Shown here: positions 31,387-42,678 of the stretch, one piece after another
Layout: each line of letters opens with the position of its first letter
How positions within the stretch are numbered: position 1 is the stretch's first letter
DNA from: Mesostigma viride
Lineage: Eukaryota; Streptophyta; Mesostigmatophyceae; Mesostigmatales; Mesostigmataceae
Assembly: GCA_009746045.1 (NCBI GenBank)
Contig: RPFO01000104.1
Location: 4,433,477 to 4,497,476, forward strand
DNA: 64,000 bases
Direction: 5' to 3'
Notes under the pieces: generated by a model
What the model saw: only the letters and a program-made list of their open reading frames with translations
The model's database searches: none
What the model was told of the DNA's origin: nothing
Program-made: the position numbers and the translations under genes

Positions 31387-31989
31387 TTAGCGCACTCGTA
31401 GGCTCTCCTCTTCCGTGAAACTGCTGTGCCACTCGAGATACAATGGGGGAACGACCACTGCAACGCTACCCTTCATCAGCTTGGCGCCTGCCCACTCATT
31501 CTTGTCCTCGCGAGCGTACTCCAGCAGCGTTTGCAGCTCACCAAGGCTCGTCACCTCACGCACTATCTTCTTTTGAGTTACGCCAGGGTACGCACGCGAG
31601 TTCTTGCCACTGTCGTGTATTAATACGCCCGCTTGGCCCAATGTTGCCCGGAAGGCCTCCTCCGGGAAGGGGTAGATCGTAAACCGCTTGTTCGTCTGCG
31701 AGTGGCGCGTCAGACCGCGGTAAATTTTCTGGTTGATGGCGACAATATAGGGCTTGCGACGCGTGAAGGACAGCTGGTTGTTGTCCTTGTTGCAGTATGG
31801 ACACACCAAAGATGCCGACAGCAGCCCCCCCCCGCAGTTTATACACCGGAGGACGTTGCTTCTGCCGAGAAAAGTCATACAGCTGCCAGAAAAGACGCAA
31901 AAGCCACGACATGCATGGAGTACGTTGCTCCTCAGCTCAGCGCTCCTAGAAGTCAGACTTTTTGAGTTTGTTTGAAATGATGGTAGCAA
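31387..31989 (-). CDS. Zinc-ribbon protein of unknown function, with in-frame TAA
   Basis: A 200-codon frame, possibly only partly exonic. It contains CINCGG...CPYCNKDNN, a CxxC-CxxC zinc ribbon, followed by a well-formed alpha/beta region (RKPYIVAINQKIYRGLTR, KKIVREVTSLGELQTLLEYA). It ends SLRVR-TAA at 31387. The same frame then continues past the TAA as MLLNSNGDVMYAADHPISV and LAEKWKLVDAENPDKEQ to about 31230, with coding-like composition. So either the gene has a premature stop or another coding unit follows. An upstream exon at about 32044-32091 is possible (LTCLTCSSK between AG and GT), but its phase does not fit cleanly. It is transcribed away from PDI with about 0.8 kb between starts. 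I do not recognise the family. Confidence 0.5.
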   Translation of the reverse strand: MLPSFQTNSKSLTSRSAELRSNVLHACRGFCVFSGSCMTFLGRSNVLRCINCGGGLLSASLVCPYCNKDNNQLSFTRRKPYIVAINQKIYRGLTRHSQTNKRFTIYPFPEEAFRATLGQAGVLIHDSGKNSRAYPGVTQKKIVREVTSLGELQTLLEYAREDKNEWAGAKLMKGSVAVVVPPLYLEWHSSFTEEESLRVR

Positions 31990-32481
31990 TTGCTAAAATG
32001 TGCGGCCACCCCCAAGTAGAGTCTATTCTGGTCTAGACTTTACCTTGGAGCTGCACGTCAGGCACGTGAGCGACGAGACAAATGGCGGCACCTGCAAGTT
32101 TTTTTCAGTTTAGTTTTTTTTTTTGCCTTCAGTTCGCTCCCCGGCCAATAAACAAACAAGTGTCCCTTTCAAGGTTAATCTAAAAGCAAATTATTTTTCC
32201 TTAGGTCGATGCCGTTCAAACAAGCGAAATCCGGTACATTTTTTCTTCGTAATCCGTGGTCAATATAATTTCATGCCACCATAGCTTGCGCAAATACCTA
32301 CGCAGGTTGCACCCAACATTCACCACGTGCACAGCATCGGATTTCGCGCCGAAATTCCCCGTTTCCCCAGGGTTTCCCAGTAGTTACCCGGTTTCCCTCC
32401 GATGAGTCCGATCTCGGCTGTCGGCGCCTCGTTCGTGAATCGTGACTCGCGTGAGTCGCGTCGGGTTGCACTCACGGGCCT

Positions 32482-32640
32482 CGTACAGTACAACTTAGCT
32501 CGTACTGTACAGTAGAGTCCATACATGTCATTATGTACTCGGGAGACGGCCAGCTGGGACAGCTCGGCACACTCTAAAAATCTCTTAAAAAGTACTGTGT
32601 ACACAGCGAACAGGTTACAGTGTGGGGCTACAGTGTACTG
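32482..32640. promoter_or_regulatory. GTAC-rich cluster upstream of PDI
   Basis: About eight GTAC cores occur in 160 bp (for example TCGTACAGTACAACTT, CTCGTACTGTACAGTAG, AGTACTGTGTACACAG), several within short palindromes. GTAC is the core bound by SBP-domain factors such as algal copper regulator CRR1. Function here is inference. The cluster lies 160-320 bp before the PDI ATG and may serve both divergent genes. Confidence 0.35.
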
Positions 32641-32797
32641 TAGGGCAATTGTAAGGCACAGTGACCTCACAATGACCACCGCCGTGTAGCCTCGGCTGCA
32701 GCAGGCGTGCGTGCCTGCGTGCGTATTTTGCGTCCTTTTTCCCGGCAAACCGGCAGTCGGTGGACGTGCCGCGCCTTCTCCTAGTCACACGGCAGCC

Positions 32798-35700
32798 ATG
32801 GCGACAACAAAACTTTGGGGGCTTCTTGTCCTTTTCTTGACTGCGGCAGCGATATCTAGTACGCTTGGGGCACATGCCACGTTTGCTTCGGATGAGGAAG
32901 GCGAGGTAGAGGATTATCAAGACTACGCTGATGGGCTTGATGAGTATGACGAGCCGGAGGGCGACGCCGAGGAGGGCGAGGATGGAGAGTCAGCGGTGGA
33001 GGTCATGAACTCCCAAAATTTCCAAGACTTCATTTCAGTCCATCCATACGTCCTTGTCGAATTCTACGCTCCATGGTACGGCTATGTGGTGCCACGCACC
33101 CAAGTGCCTGCTTAGTAGCATAGGCATTGTGTCTACCAGGACATTGCCGTTCTCTTCGGGCGTCAGTCCGCCGGAGGTATGGTTTGTATGAAATAGTAAT
33201 GGTACGCCTTGGCTTTTCATTCCATTTTGTTCTGCTTCAGGTGCGGTCACTGCAAAGCTTTAGAGCCAGAGTTCAAGGCGGCAGCCGCCATCGCTGCCGA
33301 GATGGACCCGCCTATCATCTTCGGCAAGGTGGACGCGACGGTCGAAGAAGAGCTGGCAAAGGAGCACAACGTGGAGGGCTATCCCACCATCGTGTTCTTC
33401 TCCAACGGCAAGCCCTCACAGTACACTGGCGGGCGAACAAGGTGCGTCACCGCTTGCGGTAAAATATCTTGCGGTGTGCTACTCCCACGCGGTAGGGCAC
33501 AAATACCGCTGAAGAGCTTGCATTTTTTTTTTTTTCAATGGGAGGGCTTATGTTTATTCATGTGTTGCGTTGCATGTTTGTAACTGACGGATGTCACCAT
33601 TTCTGGGGATAAAAGATACCAGATGTGCAGGGTAGGACACACTATTGAGCTGTGTTTAATCCTTACAAATGGGATTGCTGGTGATGCTGGAGCTGCGTAG
33701 CTGTCAGCCCTTAGTTTTTTTGCAGCTCTGGCAACACAGCTACTAGCGTACTTCTGCTATAAGTGTGCCTTCCTTCCTGAAATGCTCCCTCCCTTCCATG
33801 TGAGTAGATTCCCGCTGCAAGCACCCTGCAGTTGGTATCTTTCCCCTACTTGGGCAACAACCAGGCATCAAGGCTAAGAGCGGTGTCCAGGTTTCAAGCC
33901 TTCATCAGTTCTCACCATGTGAAGGGTTTCGAGTTGTCCGGAACAGGGCAACACGAACTAAACTTTTCAAAATATCTATAATATCATGGAAGTGCCAGGG
34001 CGTCCTTCACCCTTTCCGCTTGCAACGTCACCGCCATGAACCAATGCCAACTGCTGTCCCTGCGGTTGCCATCAACAGGTGCCCTCAGCAACAGGTGCCA
34101 TCGTGCGTGTGTCGGTTCCCCCACCCCACTTATCCTGCTTTCACAACACCTCACCCGCATCCTTACTGTTTAAGGCTTGGTGCCCCACGCCCCCCCCCAC
34201 GCCCCCCCCTTCCCCCCCCTTAGGCCTCAGCAAGGCAATGCTTGAGTTATTAAGACCCCTCACTCTTCTCCGTGCACTTGCATGTTTGTGTGCTTGGCGC
34301 CCCATCCCCGGTTTCGCCTCAGCAAGGACATGCTTGAGTGGCTGGAGAAGAAGGTCGGCCCCGCCGTGCGCACGCTGGAGAGCGCCAAGGATGCGGAGGA
34401 GGTGAAGGCGCGCGACGACATTTACCTCGTCGCCTTCTTCAAGGAGCTCGCGGTGCGTGGGGCGTGGGGTGGATGGATTAGACTACAGGGAACGTCGATT
34501 GTGATGATAATAATAATCACAATCACCACCACCACCACCACCACCACCACCACCACCACCACCACCACCACCACCACCACCACCACCACCACCACCACCA
34601 CCACCACCACCACCACCACCACCACCACCACCACCACCACCACCACCGCCACCACCACCACCACCACCACCATTACCACCACCACAGCCACAGCCACAGC
34701 CACAACCACCACCACCACCACCACCACCACCACCCACCACCACCACCACCACCACCACCACCACCACACCACCACCACCACCACCACCACCACCACCACC
34801 ACCACCACCACCACCACCACCACCACCACCACCACAGCCACAACCACAACCACAACCACAACCACAACCTCCACCACCACCACAACAACAACAATAATAA
34901 CAATAATAACAATAATAACAATAATAATAACAATAATGGAAGAATCAGATGATGGTGTTGGTTTGGCTGCTTCACGCATAGTGCTTGCAAGGAGTTCGGG
35001 CATGAATAATGACAGTGCACACGGCTAGAGGGCCACGATCTCCAAAGCCCTGTTATATATAACAGGACGTTGGAGACCGTGGCCCTCTTGCATTGCCTTT
35101 TGGACACGCCTGCTAGCGTTCCTTTTTTTTATGTTCTCAGCCTAGACTTGCCACACAGCTGCAGCGTAGACTTGCCTGGGCACAGACGTTTGGTGCCCAT
35201 GTTGGGCTCCCTTCTAGGCTTCCTTTTTAGGACCCTCGCGCCCTTTTTCCCCAGCGCATGGCCCTATACGCGGAAGCGACAGTAAATAGGGTCTCACACC
35301 CCACGTCACATTGGTGGGGGTGGCCCAGCTCTTGTCCCTCTGGGGCCAAGGGCATCCGCTCGGCGCGCCAGCAATATACTCACGATGTTGCTGGCTTTGC
35401 CATGGGCGGTGACAATGCAGTCTTATGTCAGAAGTCGTGAGTAATACTTTTGCATCCAAGTTTATGATAATTCGTTCGTGTTGCATGATGACGAGTGAGG
35501 TGCTGCCTCCCCGCAACCTACCTTTGTTATGCCCCTCCCTCCCTCCCTCCCTCCCTCCTCCCTCCCTCCCTCCCTCCCTCCCTCCCTCCCTCCCTCCCTC
35601 CCTCCCTCCCTCCCTCCCTCCCTCCCTCCCTCCCTCCCTCCCTCCCTCCTCCCTCCCTCCCTCCCTCCCTCCTCCCTCCCTCCCTCCCTCCCTCCCTCCC

Positions 35701-38700
35701 TCCCTCCCTCCCTCCCTCCCTCCCTCCCTCCCTCCCTCCCTCCCTCCCTCCCTCCCTCCCTCCCTCCCTCCCTCCCTCCCTCCCTCCCTCCCTCCCTCCC
35801 TCCCTCCCCCAATTTTTACCGCGTCATAAATCGATCCAGAAACACCGTGTGGTGTGCTGCCTTTTCAGCCTTTTTCCGAACGATACTTGTGTGGTGTTTA
35901 TGTAGGAAATTCAGCTTAACGCTAGCTACTGGAAGTACCTGCTGCTTCCCAGTCGCTGTTTTGCTTCACAGCCCAGTGTTGCCATGTAAAAATGGATGCA
36001 CCTCGTTCCCTAAAATTTATGCATCTGGCTGAGTTGGCCACTCCCAATGCCGCGTCCCTGTCCAGGGTGGCACTGGGCCCTGGCATGCCACCCTGCGTCC
36101 GCAATAGACGGTAGAGTAATCATTTGAGCAGCGTGTGCCACATGGCATGTTATACCTGTGGATTCTGGTCCCGGTGCCAGCCACTGGCATAACTTGCTAA
36201 AGCCAGGAAAAGTATACCCATTGAAAGGGTGTTTGCCCCGCTGAGCGATCATCTCAGGGGTGGCCACCATCACAGGGCGCCTGCTCGCCTGGCCAAGCCG
36301 CGTGCTCCTGCTCTCGCGGAACCCCGGTCCCTGCAAGCAACCACAGGGACCTGTGGGCTGTTTGGGTGCAAACATTTGATGACCGTAGTGCCGCCCGCCC
36401 ACACACATTTTCTCTCCTTGCTTCCCTTCGTGTGCTCTGACGGCCGTTTCTTTTCTCTTTTTTGTATTTCCACACACACCTCACCGCACTCGACGACGCA
36501 TCTCCCCTCCCCCCCTCCGCCCATGCCTCCCTGCTGTATACACGTGCGCAAACACTCGAAACACAAACCGCCCCCACCACAGGGCGCGGAGCACGACGAG
36601 TTCAAGGCGTTCGCAGAGAGCGACGAGGTCGAGGTGCCCTTCTTCCAGACGACGGACGCGGCCGTGGCGGCGGTTCTGGGCATCACGGGGCCTGCGCCCG
36701 CCATCGTGCTCCGGAAGCCGTTTGACGAGGGCATCCACAAGCTCGGTAGGTGGACGAGGTATTTTTTGTATATGGGCACCCACGAGCTGGATGGGTGGAT
36801 GTGCTTATTGTGGAAGCATGCATCCGTTGGTGGATGAGCTGATGTTTAAACGAGGGCACTAGGACAAGCGCCTGGCTAGGTGAAAGAGGTATTAATTAAG
36901 TGATTAGGTAAATGAGGGCATGCACAAGGTCAGTAGGTGGATGAGCTAATGTTTCATGTATGGGCGCACCTGCATTGGGTTCTATCTCCCTTGCCTTTTT
37001 CCCCTCCCACCCCCTCTTTCTTCCCCATCTCTTTCCCTTGGTTCACCCTCGCCATGCCCTCCCTCACTTGACCTCCCTTCCTGCACATTCCCATGACCCC
37101 ATTTTCTTGTTCCCCGCTTCCCGCCTTCCTGCATTCCCGCCTTGCCTCCTTCCTGTCTTCCCCCCTTCGCGCCGTGCCCCCTTCCCGCCCTTCCCCCTCC
37201 CCCCCCTGCCCTCAAGTGGGTGACGTGCTGTCCTTTTCCCATCCCTGGCTCACCCTGTTGTGCTCCTGACTGGCTCCCCTCGCTTCTCACCGGCTGGCTG
37301 TTTGCCTCCCTCCCCCCCCCTCCCCCCCACCCACCTCAGAGGGGGCGGTGTCTGCTGAGTCGCTCAAGTCTTTTGTGACCGCGTACCGCGTGCCGCTCGT
37401 CATCCCCTTCCGCGAGGAGAACGCAGAGGTCATTTTCAACTCGGGCATCCCCAAGCAGGTGTGTGCGTGTTTTTATGTGTGTGTGTGTGTTTTTGTATAT
37501 GTGGTTGTGTGTGTTTTTGTGTGCGAGTTTGTATGTGCGTGTGTGGTGGAGGTTGCGTTTGATTCAAGGTGTCCCCACAGTGTTGGGGGAAGGGGAAGGA
37601 GTTGCTTTGGGCGTATAAATTATTGTGAGACATTACCGTCGGGTTGTGGGAGAACGCAGAGGTTGACGCTAACTCAGGCAACCCCAAGCAGCCATGGGGG
37701 GAGGTGGGGTCATCTGCAGGTCGGGCATCCCCCAAGCACGTACAAATGTGTGTGTGTGGGGGGGGGGCTTGTGTGTGTGCCTGCTGCTGTGTTGATTTGC
37801 TCCCATGACAGGGGACGTACGGCGTCTCTAACCACTTGTTCATAACAGAGTAATAAAATGTTAATAATCATTATTATATCGGTGCAGCTGTTGCAGCTGT
37901 TACCTTGTAAGATTTACAGCAGACTGATCATGCCTATTCGTCACTCACTTTCATATTGTGTTGGTGCCATGGTACGAATTCTTCCAGATTTCCGGCCTGT
38001 GCTGGTTGTCTCTTTGATATTGTTAACCCTATCAAACGTGGTGGTTAAAGCTGATTCGTGCTCTGTGTCTCGGACGTGCCGAACAGGGTGGTCGAGGAAC
38101 AATGTATAATGCCACAATATCTCACCGAAAATTTTCACCGTATTGACAAGCATCTGTACCAAACGTGTGAATGTGGTGGCTGCTATTTTTGTGTTTGCTT
38201 GTTCCTTCGTTCGTTCGTTCGTTCGTTGGTTCCGTCGATCGGTCGGTCGGTCGGTCGGTCGGTCGGTCGGTCGGTCGGTCGGTCGGTCGGTCGGTCGGTC
38301 GGTCGGTCGGTCGGTCGGTCGGTCGGTCGGTCGGTCGGTCGGTCGGTCGGTCGGTCGGTCGGTCGGTCGGTCGGTCGGTCGGTCGGTCGGTCGGTCGGTC
38401 GGTCGGTCGGACGGTCGGTCGGTCGGTCGGTCGGTCGGTTGTCCGTTCGTTCATTCGTTCGTTTGTTTCTGTTTGGCAGGTGCTCCTCTTCGGCGACACG
38501 GACGCGCTGGACGAGATGGCAGAGCAGTACAAGGAGGTGGCGCTTGCTTTCCGCGGCAAGGTGAGGCCGAGAGGAGCCTGTCTTTTTTGTAAGCAGTAGT
38601 GCTTATGTAGGTCAGCAGTACAAGGATGAAGCGCTGGCCTAGGGCGAGGCAAGGAGCAAGACACGGTAAATAAATGAAGGTATGATACATGATTGTAAAT

Positions 38701-41700
38701 ATTTAATTTATTATAATACATTATAATAATTAATAAAGGTATGAGACATTGTGTGCGAGGGATGCTGGATGCGTGATTGCTGAGACACGATTAAGGTATG
38801 CAAGTATAAGGAGGTGAAACTGGCGACAAGGTTCGGCACGGGATGAGGCCATCGCCTTACAGATGAGATGTGAGATGTGCTCATGGTGTTTGTGCACTAC
38901 CATACCACCAGACGTGGCAGCTGCGATGCTACCACTAAATGGTTGCCTGGAAATCATCGATACTCCCTTTCCTTGAACCACTTGCCCCTTCAATCTTGTT
39001 GGCGCCTCTTACCACTGGTCACATTCGCCATTGTCATTTTTATCACAGCTCATCGTCGTCACTTACAGTTATGGTGAGAAGAAGACGGAGCCTCCTAGAT
39101 ACTCTTACCGACAAATTCCCTTGCCTTGCCCAATCCTCGGTTTCTAGTATCCTCTCTGGTTTCAAGCATCTGCCGTCAAGCCTCCCCCCCGGCTCGTCTT
39201 GGTCATGTTCAACTACAACGAGAAGGATTTGGAGCCCCTATTTACAAGCCACTCTCAAAACCATCCTTGACGTCTCCTTCCCTCGGTGATTGCTTGTATG
39301 CGCACTTGATCACATCCACCCCAGCTCATCTTCGTCACGTTCAACTACGACGAGAAGGAGACGGAGCCAGTGCTTGAGTTCTTTGGGCTCACGGCTGATA
39401 GCCCCGTCACCGTGCTGGGCTTCCAGGCGCTCGAGTCGAGTGCCAAGAAGTACAAGATGGATGGGGCGGTGACTGTCGCCAACATGAAGGTGAGGCACGG
39501 TGGCATGAAGGTGGGATGGTAAGACGAGAGTAGGACAGTGCCACAGAAACAAGCGGGCGGGGAGGGGGCGGTTACGGTCGCCGACATGATGGTGACATGA
39601 TGACGTGAAGGTAAGATGATGTCATCATGGTGAATGTTCACATGGTGGAGGCCACATTGTTAAATGACAAGGTGGAAGTCAGACAGTGTGATCTTCGAAA
39701 GCTAGAACATGCCTCAGGTAAAACATGCCTCAGGTGGTGGGGATGAAGCGGTGACGGTCGCCAACATGAAGGTGAGATGATGACCCTAGGATGGCGTGAT
39801 GAGAACGTGAGCGCAAGGCGTGGTGGTGGTTGTGCACGCGAGGGCATGGCATGCCTCAGAAAAGTGAAGGTGGGGAGGGAGACGGGACGGTCGGCAGCGA
39901 TTAGGCAACGAGATGACAGCATGGAAGTCAGACATGCGAGGGGAGTTGGAGGTGGGGAGAGGAGGGGGGAAAGGGGGACGGGGCTTGGGGGGAGGAGGGG
40001 AAGGAGAGGATGTGGGTGACTAGTTGAGTGGCTGCTGGTGCCGCTGGTTCATTTGGGTAATGTGTCAGGTGATACAGGGTAGATTTATACTACTGACTTG
40101 GTGTGTTCTCGGTCAAAATTGCTCAAGACATATAAGGCAGTGCTGGTTGCCTCATGTATATGACCCTCTCTAACTTTTAGTAATTATTTTTTGCAGACTT
40201 TAATATTTTTCTTGCCCCTCTGTTCTCATCTGTTTCTACCTTTTTTTCATACCGTTGTCCTTCTCTTCAGGCGTTTGCGGAGGACCTGCTGGCGGACAAG
40301 CTGAAGCCGCACCTCAAGTCGGAGCCGGTGCCAGAGTCGGTGCGTGACCCCGTGATGCCATGTGGCGCTAGGCCAGAGGGAGATGTGGCGCCAGGACAGA
40401 GGGAGATGTGGCACTAGGCCGGAGGGGGCGGACCCCGGCCCATCTTGTGGCAAGCATTCGTGTCTGTGCAGTGCCTTATCTGGTTGACTATGCTCATGTG
40501 ACCTCTCACCTGGTTGACTATGTTACAGATCCATGTGCCTTGTCTGGTTGACTGTGCTGCCAATGGACGAGTGTGCTACAGGCCTTATGTGCCTCCTCTT
40601 GTTGACGATGCAGCTACAGTAAACTGACCCTGATATACTCTACATGTCGTACTATAGGGGGGCGGACCCCGACACCACCCCACTCATGCAGTTATTCATG
40701 CACCCAGTGAACGTGCCATTTATGCTCGCCCCCTTCTTGAAACATTTGCGCACAATTGCATTGTCTCGCATCCCTGGCAGGATTTCCCCTTGATGGTGCC
40801 GTTTTCACCACAGAGTTTGTCCCCCAGAGTACTCCCAGCATGGAAAACACGTGTCTCCTTTTTTGTTGGCCTCTCCTGTCCGCGGTCTTCTGTCTCTATC
40901 TCCTTGTTTGCTTAACAAGTTTTCTTACCCTCCTCCCTCTCTCTGTCTCGCCGCCACCTTTTGGCGCGTGCAGAACGACGGCAACGTCAAGGTCGTGGTG
41001 GGCGACAACTTTGACGCGATCGTTATGGACGACACCAAGGACGTGCTGCTGGAGGTGAGGGGGGTGGTCACTCTAGCCTGTATATTAGTATATCGTTGGC
41101 AAGTGTTGTCAAGTTGTGCTTGGCTTCTGCAGAGTGGGCAGGTAGCGTGATCATGCACAGCACATTGTGAGACTAGTTTACACGTAATCAAAGCTTGTAG
41201 ATCTCCGTTCCTTGATGTTATATCTCTGTATACATGTGCCATGCTGGGGCCAATGGGAACGGGCAGCGCTGGCATAACAAACTGCCTCAAAAGTGAAACC
41301 ACCCACTATAAAGAAAGCAGCAAGTTCTTCAAGCTCTTCTTTCAGGTGGCAAAAATTGCACGCCGCCGTCTGTCGGCCCTTGCGTCGTGGACACCCGCGC
41401 TGCCCTCGCTCAGTTAACTTCCTGCACGTACTGTATGAAGTGGCTCACGATACTTGCCTGTTTTTTTGCGGCCACCCAATCCATCTGCCTCCCTCACCTA
41501 TCTTGTTTTATCTTGTTTCGCTCATTTGTGTTACGTCGCTTATTCACCTTATTTATTCGATGGTTTATTATGTGGTTTCTCGTGCCTAGCTGGTTCACAC
41601 TGCGCCTCGCTCCTATCATAGTCTCGCGCTCCTAGTATTATTTCTACTCATGTCGTCACCTGCTCAATGGTTGCCCCCCCCCCACGCCCCTTCCCCTTTC

Positions 41701-42626
41701 GCTACAGGTGTACGCGCCGTGGTGCGGCCACTGCAAACAGCTGGCCCCCGTCTACGAGAAACTGGGCACGCGCTTTGCGGCGGTCAACTCTGTCGTCATC
41801 GCAAAGATGGACGGCACAAAGAACGAGCACCCGGCCGTGGAGGTGGGTGGCCGCTTTGCAGAGTAACTATTCTGTAGAGTGTCTCTTATACCGTGTCTGG
41901 TGGCAACAGGTGGCATGTGTTGGGTTGGTGAATAGTGGAAGAATAGTGGAAGAATAGTGTATGTTTCACTGATGAACACTAATTGCGTCTAGTACTACCA
42001 CCTCAGTATGGTCTCTGACATAGCGTGGAGTGGTGTTTGGTAGTGAAAGGACCAAGTGAGGATTCCCAAGTCAAGAGGCATTTCTGTCTCGGAACGGCAG
42101 ATCCCTCCCATGCGCGCCATTTTGGACGCGTGTTTGCTGTGCGCGTTCATTATTTTGGGCAGCTACTTCAATCATCCCAATCTCCATCACCATCAGCTTC
42201 CCACTCATCCCCAGCTCCCATTCATTCGCGGAGTGGCTCCTGTATGTTTAAGAGTGCTTTTGTGGATAACTACCATCATATACCCCATGTGTGGATTGTT
42301 GTGTTTGCTATCTGTCTTGTCCATTCGTTAAAAAAGTCTCGTAAAGCTGTAGCTTTTTTGATACTACCATGATTATTTCTATTCACTAGTATTTCTATGA
42401 TCCGACCCTCGCCCCTCATCTATGGGCATGCAGTATCCCAGGAACGGCGTGCTCAGAGCGATGAGCTTGACAACTGCTTGGTCCCTACATAGCTCTCACT
42501 GTGGGCTGTAACCTCTCCACATCTGTGTGCATCCATGCTTCCTCTTGTGCGTCAAGACTGAAAGCTTGCCAACTCCTTGGTCCCTGTATAGCTCTAACCT
42601 TTTCACACGCATGTGCATACATCTTC

Positions 42627-42678
<52 letters not shown>

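Noticed and set aside
34282-35028. Poly-Thr/His protein across the ACC array
   Set aside because: It is PDI exon 3 reading into intron 3; the true donor at 34453 and the downstream exons fit PDI.
35425-36032. Pro/Ser 'LPPSLPPS' proteins and their Gly/Arg/Glu complement
   Set aside because: Artefact of the CCCT array in intron 3 of PDI.
38058-38599. 'GRSVGRSV' repeat proteins
   Set aside because: Artefact of the GGTC array; only 38480-38560 is exon (PDI exon 6).
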